Shown: one piece after another, positions 16,491 through 24,996 of the stretch
How the letters are laid out: every line of letters begins with the position of its first letter
Position numbering within the stretch: position 1 is the first letter of the stretch
Source of the DNA: Odoribacter sp.
GTDB lineage: Bacteria; Bacteroidota; Bacteroidia; Bacteroidales; Marinifilaceae
Direction of reading: 5' to 3'
Assembly (NCBI GenBank): GCA_020024465.1
Contig: JAHHTT010000013.1
Coordinates: 1-46,647 of the forward strand
Length of the DNA stretch: 46,647 nt
Made by a program: the position numbers and the translations under genes
The notes under the pieces: model-generated
What the model was told of the DNA's origin: nothing
What the model saw: the letters and a program-made list of their open reading frames with translations, nothing else
Databases searched by the model: none

Positions 16491-17762
16491 ATGAAAGAAG
16501 ATTTTTTGCAATACCTTTGGAAAAACTCTTTGTTTAAAAATAGAGTATTTACAACCATATCTGGTAAACAGGTCTCTATTGTTGATACTGGAATTTTTAA
16601 TAGAGATGCAGGTCCTGACTTTTTTAACGCACGGATTCGTATTGATGGAATAGAGTGGGCTGGAAATGTAGAAGTGCATTGTAACAATAGCGATTGGAAT
16701 CGACACTGTCATCAGAATGATTCAGCATATAATAATGTTATTCTCTCTGTTGTCCTTAATGCAGATACCAAGATATATAATAGTCTCGGACGTGAAATAG
16801 AGACAGTGGTTTTAGATTATGCAGATCAATTGTATAGCGAATATCTGAATATTTCCGGTAATCCAATGCACCCCGGCTGCCATTATGCATTGGAAAAGGT
16901 GGATTCTTTTTATTTGCAGATAGTGTTGCAAGCGATGGCTATTGAACGTCTTGAGCGGAAATGTGAGAATGTCCGTCTGGTATGGGAACAGACTAATCAT
17001 GATTGGGACGAGTGCTTCTATCGTTTGATCTGTAAATATTGGACTGGTAATGTCAATGCAGATCCTTTTTATCAATTGAGTTTGTTCTTGCCTTATCGTG
17101 TATTGTTACGTTATGTCGACCGTTTGGTTTCTTTGGAAGCATTATTGTTGGGGTGTGCCGGTTTTTTAGAAGATGTAAAGGATGATGAATATGTAGAAAT
17201 TTTGAAGAAAGAATTCCATTATTTGCAAGCAAAACATCAATTGCATGTTATGCCGGTCGGACAATGGAAATTTATGCGTATCCGTCCGGGAACATTTCCC
17301 ACTTTACGTTTAGCTCTTTTGGCAAGAATGTTGACAAATTTCAGAATGTTACTTTCAGGTGTATTACAATCTGATACTATTTGCGATGTATATAAGTTAT
17401 TGAATGCAGAGGTTTCTGAATATTGGGAAACACATTACCGTCCTGGAGAGCCTGTCGCTCGCCAAAAACATCGTTTAGGTGATTCCATGAAGAAAATACT
17501 TTTGATAAATTCTATCATCCCATTCATATTTCTTTATGGTAAAGAACAAGGAGAGGAGAAACTCTGTGAAAAAGCAATTGCCTGGTTAGAGGCATGCCCT
17601 GCTGAGGATAATTACATTGTACGTGCATGGAAGGAATCAGGATGTGAAATTGATTCTGCCTTACAGACTCAGGCGTTGATTGAAATAACACGGGAATATT
17701 GTGAAAAGCATCGTTGTCTGCAATGCCGGTTGAGTAAGGAGATTTTAAAACAAACTACGTGA
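16491..17762 (+). CDS. DUF2851 family protein
   Basis: The 423-residue protein belongs to the DUF2851 family of Bacteroidota, which has no known function. Typical segments are visible: DTGIFNRDAGPDFFNARI, GNVEVHCNNSDWNRH and a His/Asp pair in HCHQNDSAYNNVIL. There is also an Arg-Pro segment RIRPGTFPTLRLALLA. The C-terminus carries cysteines in HRCLQCRLSKEIL. There is no signal peptide, so it is cytosolic. The acidic and histidine residues near the N-terminus could bind a metal, which is an inference. The stop is 2 nt from the stop of the convergent gene on the other strand. Confidence 0.87.
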   Translation: MKEDFLQYLWKNSLFKNRVFTTISGKQVSIVDTGIFNRDAGPDFFNARIRIDGIEWAGNVEVHCNNSDWNRHCHQNDSAYNNVILSVVLNADTKIYNSLGREIETVVLDYADQLYSEYLNISGNPMHPGCHYALEKVDSFYLQIVLQAMAIERLERKCENVRLVWEQTNHDWDECFYRLICKYWTGNVNADPFYQLSLFLPYRVLLRYVDRLVSLEALLLGCAGFLEDVKDDEYVEILKKEFHYLQAKHQLHVMPVGQWKFMRIRPGTFPTLRLALLARMLTNFRMLLSGVLQSDTICDVYKLLNAEVSEYWETHYRPGEPVARQKHRLGDSMKKILLINSIIPFIFLYGKEQGEEKLCEKAIAWLEACPAEDNYIVRAWKESGCEIDSALQTQALIEITREYCEKHRCLQCRLSKEILKQTT

Positions 17763-17764
17763 TT

Positions 17765-18136
17765 TTAAGGAAGCATATCGTACGCTTCCGAACGTAATAT
17801 TGTTGGAAAATTGATCTCTCTCTTTTCGAGACTGATGAACCAATCTTCAAGATCTTCTGTGCGAAGAGTGTATAATATTTCGCGAAACATATCTATTTGC
17901 TCATCGGAATACGAATCAGGTTCCAGATTTTTGAAAGCATCTAATTCTTCATCATCAAAATAGTCAATGTGGGAATCTGCTTTTTTCAAACCTTTCTCGC
18001 ATATGGCATGTGCTCCACAACATTCTGCTGGAGGAACTACGACATCGTCAGATTCATCTCTTTTGCATTTACTGATATATGTAAACAGGGCAACTATGAT
18101 TAGCAGCCCTGTTATTCCTAAAATGATATAAAGCAT
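17765..18136 (-). CDS. Small single-pass membrane protein with a CCxxxxxC motif
   Basis: A 123-residue protein with an N-terminal transmembrane helix (residues 2-20), a basic/acidic linker, a cysteine cluster C39, C40 and C46 in AECCGAHAICEK, then an acidic domain rich in Asp/Glu/Leu (YFDDEELDAF, SYSDEQIDMF). It resembles conserved small Bacteroidales proteins of unknown function; I recall some being labelled phospholipase without basis. The cysteines could bind metal or form disulfides. It starts 4 nt after the upstream lipoprotein gene, so the pair is cotranscribed. Confidence 0.75.
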   Translation of the reverse strand: MLYIILGITGLLIIVALFTYISKCKRDESDDVVVPPAECCGAHAICEKGLKKADSHIDYFDDEELDAFKNLEPDSYSDEQIDMFREILYTLRTEDLEDWFISLEKREINFPTILRSEAYDMLP

Positions 18137-18140
18137 ATTT

Positions 18141-18791
18141 TTATTTATTCAATTCTTTTTTTAATAGATTTACTTGGTTCGTCAATTTTTTGATTTCTAC
18201 GTCTGCTTCAGCTTTTGTCTTACGGATCCAATTGAGCTTTTTAGTCATCTCTTCACATTCTTTCTTTATTTTAGCAATTTCTGTATCTTTATTATTGACG
18301 GTTGCTGTAGCCGTTGCTAATTCGTTTTTGATCCTGCGGTTTTCAAATTCGAGATTGGTTTGAACTTCCGATAATTGTTTACGTAATTGGTCGCGGTCTG
18401 CTGTAATTTTTTGAAGATTTTTTTCCAGAGATGTTATTTGCTCGCTGCTGGATTGTGTTGTAGTCTTAATTTGATCAGCTACATTGTTTAATTCAGATTT
18501 TAGTTCTACCTGTTTGCTTTCCAATGAGCGGAGTTTTGTATACAACTGGTCTATTGTTTTATCTTTTATTGCATTATTTTCAGTCAGTTTATAACGGATG
18601 GCATTGAAATCTCCTTTTGCAGTCTGTAAATCTTTTTCTAGTTGACTTTTTTCTTTTTTCAAATCCAATACATTGCGATCTGAATCGCGTTTTGCTCGTG
18701 CAAGCTCTTCAAATTTTTTTTTCGAAACACAGGAACCCAATATTGAAGATAAGAAAATGAATCCACCGATGTATAATACTGTTTTTCTCAT
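18141..18791 (-). CDS. Coiled-coil lipoprotein
   Basis: A protein of 216 residues from the ATG at 18791. That start gives a lipoprotein signal (MRKTVLYIGGFIFLSSILGSC) with lipobox LGSC and lipid-acceptor C21; a start 10 codons earlier would weaken it. The rest is almost all heptad coiled coil rich in Lys, Glu, Gln and Asn. It begins VSKKKFEELARAKR like the N-terminal part of OmpA-type Bacteroidota lipoproteins, but no OmpA peptidoglycan-binding domain follows. A structural role in the envelope is likely, with the small membrane protein downstream as partner. Confidence 0.82.
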   Translation of the reverse strand: MRKTVLYIGGFIFLSSILGSCVSKKKFEELARAKRDSDRNVLDLKKEKSQLEKDLQTAKGDFNAIRYKLTENNAIKDKTIDQLYTKLRSLESKQVELKSELNNVADQIKTTTQSSSEQITSLEKNLQKITADRDQLRKQLSEVQTNLEFENRRIKNELATATATVNNKDTEIAKIKKECEEMTKKLNWIRKTKAEADVEIKKLTNQVNLLKKELNK

Positions 18792-18848
18792 ATAATATTG
18801 TTCTTTTATTTTTAAACACATTTTGTTTTAAGCATTATAATTACTTAC

Positions 18849-18882
18849 TTTGGGGCAAATATATAAAATTAAAATAGATTTG
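18849..18882 (+). promoter_or_regulatory. Interleaved divergent promoters
   Basis: Plus strand: TTTG at 18849-18852, a 22-nt spacer and TAGATTTG at 18875-18882, 40 nt before the gene at 18923. Minus strand: TATATTTG (18863-18856) lies between these two boxes and would serve the lipoprotein gene at 18791. The two polymerases would compete for the same DNA. Confidence 0.55.
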
Positions 18883-18922
18883 TAACGTAAAACGAGGCAG
18901 AATTACTTAAAAGATAAAGAAG

Positions 18923-20101
18923 ATGATAAACAGAAAATTGATTTCACTGTTCTTACTGATGCTTGGCTGTCTGGCAATTGTCAATGCACAGAATGATGGA
19001 AGAATTGTATTGAAAGGTACTATTGTGGATGGCAGCACCAATGAACCTGTATCATTTGCAAACCTTGGATTGCTTGGCACCGTAGCCGGAGTAGCTTCTG
19101 ATATGGATGGTAAATTTGAACTGATTGTTCCTGACAAATATGCCGTGCATGTTGTAAGAGTGTCTGCCGTCGGTTATGCTCCTGCAGAATTTAAGGTCTA
19201 TGAACTACGTGACAAACCCGATTTCAAGATTAAATTGCGTCCGGTTACTTATGGTATAGGCGCAGTAGATGTTTATGGACAATTGTTGATCTATAAAAAG
19301 ATGCTTCGAAATGTAGTGTCAAACATCAGTAAGAATTATATCAATACTCCTTATAATTATGAAGGCTATTTTAAATATATAACAGATATAGATGGCCAAG
19401 AAAAAGTAAAAGAGGCAACCGTTACTATTTACGATGCTCAAGGTTATGACCGTACGGATGTTGCTGAAGCTTTTAAAGCTGTGAATTATAAATATAATGA
19501 AGTTCGTCGTTATCAGCCTGCAACTTCTATATTTGACGGTTTGACTTGTTTGGATGATATACTGACCAGTGATATTGTACGCAACACCCGCAATATACTT
19601 GATATTGTAAATGCACGTGATTATAAATTGAAAAACAAGGGTAAAATAGTTTATGAAGGTGATTCTGTCCAGATTATAAGCTATACTGCAATAAGTCCTT
19701 CGATCTCTACAGCAGGAGATCCTAACGTACAAAGTTATTCGGGTGAAATATATGTCAATCTGAAAGATTTTGCTGTATTGAAAAATGTTGTGAATATCAC
19801 ATCTCGTGATTTTAATTTTTTGGGTCGCAACTTGGTTGTGATAGATGAAAAAACAAAGAGTAATGTCACGATGCAAATAATCACTACTTACAAAAAATTA
19901 AAATCCATCTACTTCTTAAGTGGTGTTAACATTGATTACAAATATAACGAAGAAGGTAAAAATATCAATGGAAAAATGGAGTATGTGACAACTCGAGTGA
20001 AGATTGATACACCGGAAGTTATAGAAGGACGTACCTATTATGAAGATATAAAGGAAAACAAAGATTTTTGGAATCGTTACACTGTTTACTTTGAGGAATA
20101 A
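18923..20101 (+). CDS. Secreted protein with carboxypeptidase-regulatory-like beta domain
   Basis: A 392-residue exported protein. The signal peptide (about residues 1-22) ends in NAQ. Residues about 27-112 form a CarboxypepD_reg-like beta sandwich: KGTIVDGSTNEPVSFANLG, GVASDMDGKFELIVPD and VRVSAVGYAP. This domain is common at the N-termini of TonB-linked and DUF5686-type proteins in Bacteroidota. The remaining 280 residues are rich in Tyr, Asn, Lys and beta strands, with YEGDSVQIISYTA and SGEIYVNLKDFAVLKN, suggesting a periplasmic or outer-membrane-associated beta protein. No TonB plug or barrel follows. It ends at a terminator. Confidence 0.82.
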   Translation: MINRKLISLFLLMLGCLAIVNAQNDGRIVLKGTIVDGSTNEPVSFANLGLLGTVAGVASDMDGKFELIVPDKYAVHVVRVSAVGYAPAEFKVYELRDKPDFKIKLRPVTYGIGAVDVYGQLLIYKKMLRNVVSNISKNYINTPYNYEGYFKYITDIDGQEKVKEATVTIYDAQGYDRTDVAEAFKAVNYKYNEVRRYQPATSIFDGLTCLDDILTSDIVRNTRNILDIVNARDYKLKNKGKIVYEGDSVQIISYTAISPSISTAGDPNVQSYSGEIYVNLKDFAVLKNVVNITSRDFNFLGRNLVVIDEKTKSNVTMQIITTYKKLKSIYFLSGVNIDYKYNEEGKNINGKMEYVTTRVKIDTPEVIEGRTYYEDIKENKDFWNRYTVYFEE

Positions 20102-20124
20102 ATTTTTATAAATGGACAAACATT

Positions 20125-20163
20125 AAAGCTAAGCTGTCGATGATTCGATGCTTAGCTTTTTTT
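20125..20163. terminator. Terminator between convergent genes
   Basis: AAAGCTAAGC (20125-20134) pairs with GCTTAGCTTT (20150-20159), with an inner TCGA/TCGA pairing. A T-run follows on the plus strand. It also lies just past the stop of the minus-strand DUF4377 gene and can serve both. Confidence 0.85.
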
Positions 20164-20168
20164 GATTC

Positions 20169-21068
20169 TTATAAATATTTAAATGTTATACTATAAGAGA
20201 CAACAACTGTCTTTACTCCGGCATTCGGGTATTTGATCTGATAGTTTCGAGACAAGTCTTTGTAAAGAAAGAAAGTGTTTGGAGTAGGAGGAGTACTCTT
20301 TTTTTCTATTTTGGTTCCATTGCCGATAAATACATCGAATGAAGGATAGACAGTTGTATTTCCTACTTCATCTAAAAACGTCCATTCACCATGTCCGCGC
20401 ACACTTCCTTCCGGAGGAAGTAATTTGTAAGACTCCGGCATTTCTTCAGGTTTCTTGTTCTTGGGTATTATCATATATGGGCCAAATGTATCAATATCAT
20501 TCCGTAAACCAATCCATTTAAGACCACCGTCATTATCACGATATAAAATATAATGATAATCGATAGGAAGGATAGAATTTGATTTTAAATCTTCTTCAAC
20601 GATTTCTTTATTATCTGCTTCTACTACATATTTATATTTAGGAAGAGGAATGTTTTTGTAATAAGTCTCAGGGATAAAGTGTAAGGGTATTCCTTCCGAA
20701 TCTTTTTTATCCTTGGATATCACTTCAAGCAAGTCAACCTCTGTCCATGCCGGCTGTCCCATAGAATAATCCAGATAGCTGGTTTCACTGACTTTGATTT
20801 TGTATTCATATCCTTTTTCATACTCAAATCCTTCGATACTGCCATAGGCACTCCATTCGTCTGTCAGGTTTTTTTTGACGGCATATACTTCTGACACAAT
20901 ATTATGTCCGGATAGTAATACACCTGGAACTTTCTTCGATGCCACGGTCAGTACATGTTCTTTGTAATTAGTTACTTTTTTGCCTTCTTTGTCATTGTCG
21001 TTGCAACTTGAAAAGAGTATTGCAAGCACAGAAAGCACAAGAATGTTAAGTAAGATTTTGATTCTCAT
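20169..21068 (-). CDS. DUF4377-domain lipoprotein
   Basis: A 299-residue lipoprotein with lipobox LFSSC and lipid-acceptor C22. Residues about 38-120 match the DUF4377 pattern: an LTVASKKVPG start, VYAVKKNLTDEW and IEGFEYEKGYEYKIKV, then a beta strand ending LLEVISKD. The remaining 180 residues have no recognised domain. They include proline-rich segments (KNKKPEEMPESYKLLPPEG and STPPTPN) and a C-terminal strand-rich end. Function unknown; probably outer-membrane or periplasmic. It has its own promoter. Confidence 0.8.
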   Translation of the reverse strand: MRIKILLNILVLSVLAILFSSCNDNDKEGKKVTNYKEHVLTVASKKVPGVLLSGHNIVSEVYAVKKNLTDEWSAYGSIEGFEYEKGYEYKIKVSETSYLDYSMGQPAWTEVDLLEVISKDKKDSEGIPLHFIPETYYKNIPLPKYKYVVEADNKEIVEEDLKSNSILPIDYHYILYRDNDGGLKWIGLRNDIDTFGPYMIIPKNKKPEEMPESYKLLPPEGSVRGHGEWTFLDEVGNTTVYPSFDVFIGNGTKIEKKSTPPTPNTFFLYKDLSRNYQIKYPNAGVKTVVVSYSITFKYL

Positions 21069-21111
21069 GTCGTGATTTTTTATGCATAAAATTATTCAAT
21101 GTGTTATTATA

Positions 21112-21141
21112 CAAAAGTATTTTTTTGTTACTCCAATCAAT
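21112..21141 (-). promoter_or_regulatory. Promoter of the DUF4377 lipoprotein gene
   Basis: On the minus strand ATTG (21141-21138), an 18-nt spacer, then TACTTTTG (21119-21112). The -7 box is perfect; the -33 box has one mismatch. Confidence 0.6.
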
Positions 21142-21188
21142 AACCTTCATTTCTTTATGGAGAAATTCATTGATCTGTTGATTGCATA

Positions 21189-21686
21189 TTATGTATCAAG
21201 CTTGTAAAAATATATGATATTATTATCGGTATCATATAACCCTAAAGTGAAATTGAATGAACCACGTTCCAAAATATCTGTCTTTGTATCAGAATGACGG
21301 TCAATTAAGAACCAATAACCATTCTGGATTTCGGGTATCAATGAATTTCCCTGTCCATCTGTGACAAACGGACCAGTCTTACTTGTATCTTCCTCTCTAC
21401 CATATACCAGTGTTTGAAAAGTTTTGTCCAAAGGAAATTTTCTCCATTTGGAATTATTTTTAATAACTTTTAATAGTGAGTCATCATCAAATTTAAGTAC
21501 AATATAAGTATGACCATCACCATGAAATCCACCATGTGTATCTGTATTGGAAATTGTTATGCCGTTTGATAAATTAATACCTAATTCTTTTGCAATAATT
21601 TCCTGCGGATTTTTTGTTCCACAACTTGCTAATGTTATGTATATGATATATATTGCAGATAATGCTAAAACTTTATTTAATTTCAT
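21189..21686 (-). CDS. Small lipoprotein of unknown function
   Basis: A protein of 165 residues from the ATG at 21686. In-frame ATGs at 21692 and 21704 are possible, but MKLNKVLALSA gives the best signal. The lipobox is TLASC, with lipid-acceptor C22. The mature part has a glycine/histidine segment THGGFHGDGHTYIVLKF and ends in a strand-rich GSFNFTLGLYDTDNNIIYFYKLDT. A similar HGGFHGDG segment occurs, as I recall, in small Firmicutes proteins, so transfer between gut bacteria is possible. No family assigned. The next gene on this strand begins 120 nt downstream with its own promoter. Confidence 0.75.
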   Translation of the reverse strand: MKLNKVLALSAIYIIYITLASCGTKNPQEIIAKELGINLSNGITISNTDTHGGFHGDGHTYIVLKFDDDSLLKVIKNNSKWRKFPLDKTFQTLVYGREEDTSKTGPFVTDGQGNSLIPEIQNGYWFLIDRHSDTKTDILERGSFNFTLGLYDTDNNIIYFYKLDT

Positions 21687-21765
21687 ATTCATAAATTTTG
21701 ACAATGCTTGAAACTTGGTATTTAAGCGATCAATGAAATTTAATGTTTTGATCTCATCAACTTGA

Positions 21766-21796
21766 CAAAGTTAATGAATGTACCGATATATGCAAT
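21766..21796 (-). promoter_or_regulatory. Possible promoter of the small lipoprotein gene
   Basis: On the minus strand ATTG (21796-21793), 19 nt, then TAACTTTG (21773-21766). The -7 box is perfect. The leader to the start codon would be about 70 nt. The stretch 21797-21912 is AT-rich and I see nothing else in it. Confidence 0.45.
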
Positions 21797-21912
21797 ATAT
21801 CTATAAGATATTATAGACTTAGATTTTTATAATATGAGATGATTTGTTGATAGAGTTGTGTTAAACAGCTTTATTGGTAGTTGAAGTTTGATGACATATT
21901 GAGCGATAAGTA

Positions 21913-21969
21913 GAAAAAATAAAAATGACATACGAAATGAGAAGGCAACTGACATTTTCGCACGTCATT
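21913..21969 (-). terminator. Terminator of the SurA/OstA cluster
   Basis: Read on the minus strand, 21969-21953 pairs with 21939-21924 in a 16-bp stem with two G-U pairs and one bulged A, loop 13 nt, followed by TTTTTATTTTTTC. It lies 24 nt past the ostA-like stop. Confidence 0.75.
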
Positions 21970-21992
21970 GTATAGGAGAAAGAAGGAGGTTT

Positions 21993-23531
21993 TTAATGAA
22001 AAATATCCTCTTTTTCCAGTGGTTTTTTATCGATGTGCCAATGGAAATCTTTCAATTTGCGATCTTCGGGTTTCACTAAAAGTAGAGGATTCAGTGTACC
22101 TTCAACCTTTGTAATGAAAGTGATGTCTTTTATTTTTTTATTTTCCAATTCTATTTTTATTGTCGAACTCATGGCTTTGTTCAGACCGATAATAAAACCT
22201 TTGTCATCAGGATAAAAGATAGATTCTCCATTACCGTTTACCATCATCAGGTAAAGCTCGTTGTTTCTGACATAGCCCCGCATGTCTCGTCCTTTAATTT
22301 GGTTGAACAAGACTCCGTGCTGGTCGGGTAGAAGTTTATACATCGTTGAATCTACCGGATTGACAATCATGGCTTTATTTTTCATATCAAAAACATCCAC
22401 TTGATTATCTTTCATGTGCATACTGATTTCAGTAGCTGTCAGCTGATTGCCGCTTGCCCAGACAACAGGTTCTTTATATAGATATACCGTAGAGTCTGCC
22501 GCAGGGAATACCATAGAATCGCATACTCCTTGCAAATCCATACTGTAGAATTTAGTATGATGATAGGCTTTCATTATATTGTTGCCCAATGTATCCTTGC
22601 TGATGGAAAGAGTGTCTCCATGTACAAACAACGAATCGGCTTGCCCTACTAATATCAATAAGGCTCTGTCTGTTACAAAAGCATAATCGTTATTTTTGAG
22701 TACTTCTCCGTAATTGCCTTCTACAATTACTTTGTTAACAGTATCATATAAATGGATATGTTGCCGCATAATAGCGGTTCCGGAAAGACTGTCTACAACA
22801 AGAGTATCCGAACTGCCTATGTAGGTGTTGTAACTCAAAATATTGTTCTTATATAATTCAGCATGGGAAGTGAGTGAATTACACCAGCCATTTTCAGAAT
22901 ATAGAGTGCGGTTTTCACCTACAATGTCGGTAGGACCTAAAATTGTTATCAATTTGGTATCAGTGCGATACTTCAAAGTATCTGAATACAGGTTATACTG
23001 GGGGGTATATACCTTTACACTGTCCTTAAAAAATAATTCGTTCATTCGAACGAAATAATATCCTATATCACTGACAAGAGTGTTTACACTATCTTTAATA
23101 GTACCACCGTTGAAGTAGTGGCCTATGCGGGTTTCCATATCATAATTCAGCGAATCCGTGGTAAGTGTAAGAGTAGGATTCTGCATGATGACATTCTTGC
23201 GGACACGCGCTTTTCCTGTGTTCCCGTAATAATACAGAAAATCTCCCCAAAGATTCAGTGTGTCGTTTTGTACGGCATGTACCCGACCAAAAGCTTCAAT
23301 ATAATTGCTGTCGGCATATTGGTAAAGACTGTCGCATGTCATGATCATGTCTTTGTGACTGAGTTTGACATTACCGATAAAACGATTCGGATCTTTTGCA
23401 TATTTGGCAAAAGCAAGAGAGTCTGTACTTATGATATTAATCTGGGTCTTCTCTTGACTGAAAGCCATAGGGAGAAAAACGTATATACATATAAGCAGAC
23501 TGACTGCTTTGGCTGTTATCGATTTAAACAT
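21993..23531 (-). CDS. OstA-like protein (LptA/LptD N-domain-like, LPS transport)
   Basis: A 512-residue exported protein with a signal peptide of about 25 residues ending FSQ. It has repeated beta strands of the OstA jellyroll, alternating segments on CDSLYQYADSNYIEAFGRVHA, LTTDSLNYD and YNLYSDTLKY with short turns, to about residue 200, then further repeats. OstA domains in LptA and LptD carry LPS across the periplasm. No LptD barrel is present, so it is more LptA-like although longer. The gene lies 19 nt after surA, and SurA helps assemble LptD, so the cluster fits outer-membrane and LPS biogenesis. Family sure, exact role inferred. Confidence 0.85.
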   Translation of the reverse strand: MFKSITAKAVSLLICIYVFLPMAFSQEKTQINIISTDSLAFAKYAKDPNRFIGNVKLSHKDMIMTCDSLYQYADSNYIEAFGRVHAVQNDTLNLWGDFLYYYGNTGKARVRKNVIMQNPTLTLTTDSLNYDMETRIGHYFNGGTIKDSVNTLVSDIGYYFVRMNELFFKDSVKVYTPQYNLYSDTLKYRTDTKLITILGPTDIVGENRTLYSENGWCNSLTSHAELYKNNILSYNTYIGSSDTLVVDSLSGTAIMRQHIHLYDTVNKVIVEGNYGEVLKNNDYAFVTDRALLILVGQADSLFVHGDTLSISKDTLGNNIMKAYHHTKFYSMDLQGVCDSMVFPAADSTVYLYKEPVVWASGNQLTATEISMHMKDNQVDVFDMKNKAMIVNPVDSTMYKLLPDQHGVLFNQIKGRDMRGYVRNNELYLMMVNGNGESIFYPDDKGFIIGLNKAMSSTIKIELENKKIKDITFITKVEGTLNPLLLVKPEDRKLKDFHWHIDKKPLEKEDIFH

Positions 23532-23550
23532 GTTGTATGTATCAACTCTT

Positions 23551-24894
23551 TTATTTTATCCAACCATCATATCTGAATTTACCTTTCCGGTATTCTTCGT
23601 CAATGTGAATATAAGTGTTTGCCTGTTTTTCTTTTATCCACTTTTCCAATTTGTCCATCTGTTTTTCATTAGTCAGCATTAATTCGAAATTCTGCCAATC
23701 ATCTTCCAGATTTGCACGGTGGCGTGGATAGAATTCTTTTACTTTTACAATTTTATATTCCTCTTGTCCTCTTTCAGAATGAGTAACAAAGGGCATTGAT
23801 ATTTCGCCTATTTTCAAGCTGTTGATTTCTTTAGCCATTTCGCCGGGAATATTGGCACGTGCAATACGTGATTCCCCTGTCTGTGGATCTGCCACCAGAC
23901 CTCCATTGTTGCGGGTCTGTTTGTCTGAAGAGAAATACATGGCTGCTTCTTCGAATGTCATCTTATTTTCGTTGATATATTGACGTATTGTATCCAAACG
24001 GTGTAAAGCTTCTTCTTTTTCTTCCTCTGCAATTTTAGGCTGTAGAAGGATGTGTCTTACATTGATTTTTTCACCTTGTCGATCAATAAGTTGAATAATA
24101 TGGAAACCGAATTCTGATTCGACAATCTTTGAAATTCTTTCTGGTTTTAAATTGAATGCTGCTTCTGCGAAAGCCGGGTCCAGCTGATTGCGGGGGATGT
24201 ATCCCAATTCTCCTCCTCGGGTTGCAGAACCGGGATCTTCAGAATAGAGCACAGCAAGTGTGTTGAATGTCTTTTCGCCTTTCAGTATTTGTTCTCTATA
24301 TCCACGCAATCGCTCGCGTATACGTTCTTTCTCTGCATCACTGATACGGGGACGAAGCACAATTTGCTGCAATTCGTATCGGTCTGGCATTTCCGGTAGA
24401 CTGTCTTTGGGCAGACGTTTGAAATAATTTCTTACTTCCGAGGGAGTAATGCGTATCTTCTCTACAATTTTTTGCTGCATCTGTTCTGTAATTAGCAATT
24501 CTCGCAGCGGTCCTCGCATATCGTCTTTAATTTCTTCCAGTGATTTTCCAAAATATGCTTCAAGACGCTCCTGTGAACCGATGTTGCTGATAAAATATTC
24601 TATGCGGTTGGCAACTGCGTTTTCCACTTGCTCTTCTGTTACTGAGATACTGTCTATTTGAGCTTGTGCCAAAAGTAATTTCTGAATTAATTGCTTTTCC
24701 AAGAGCTCGGTTTTATAGTCGGAGGAGGAAGAAATGAGGCCTTGTCCCTGTTCCTGCAGATATGCATTTTCTATATCTGATTTTAAGATAATCTCTTCTC
24801 CGACAATGGCTACAATTTTGTCCACGACATTTTTTTGTGCTGCCAGAAAACCGGCATGGACACATAAAATAAGCAATAATAAATACTTTTTCAT
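23551..24894 (-). CDS. surA: SurA-like periplasmic peptidyl-prolyl isomerase / chaperone
   Basis: The 447-residue protein has a signal peptide (about residues 1-19, ending LAAQ), a SurA N-domain (VVDKIVAIVGEEIILKSDIE onward, about 20-165) and two PpiC parvulin domains. The first, about 170-275, shows the motifs YSEDPGSATRGGELGYI and FGFHIIQLIDRQGE. The second, about 278-390, has VRHILLQPKI, FSSDKQTRNNGGL and a degenerate end. SurA escorts outer-membrane proteins, including LptD, through the periplasm. The gene is followed 19 nt later by the OstA-like gene and preceded by a related lipoprotein gene. Confidence 0.9.
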   Translation of the reverse strand: MKKYLLLLILCVHAGFLAAQKNVVDKIVAIVGEEIILKSDIENAYLQEQGQGLISSSSDYKTELLEKQLIQKLLLAQAQIDSISVTEEQVENAVANRIEYFISNIGSQERLEAYFGKSLEEIKDDMRGPLRELLITEQMQQKIVEKIRITPSEVRNYFKRLPKDSLPEMPDRYELQQIVLRPRISDAEKERIRERLRGYREQILKGEKTFNTLAVLYSEDPGSATRGGELGYIPRNQLDPAFAEAAFNLKPERISKIVESEFGFHIIQLIDRQGEKINVRHILLQPKIAEEEKEEALHRLDTIRQYINENKMTFEEAAMYFSSDKQTRNNGGLVADPQTGESRIARANIPGEMAKEINSLKIGEISMPFVTHSERGQEEYKIVKVKEFYPRHRANLEDDWQNFELMLTNEKQMDKLEKWIKEKQANTYIHIDEEYRKGKFRYDGWIK

Positions 24895-24996
24895 ATACTA
24901 ATTGTTATAATTTGCTGTTTTTGCTGTTTTAAATTTTTATTTGAGGCTTCTAAGCTACAATAATTTTATTTAATGTGGCATGAATTCAATGGGTAT

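Noticed and set aside
19319..19876. 185-codon minus-strand frame opposite the secreted beta protein.
   Set aside because: Ile/Tyr/Thr-rich antisense translation of a real gene, no promoter and no motif.
21980..22077. A perfect Shine-Dalgarno-like AGGAGG followed by ATG and a 27-codon plus-strand frame.
   Set aside because: The frame is antisense to the 3' end of the OstA-like gene, has no conserved content, and Shine-Dalgarno sites are not normally used in this phylum.
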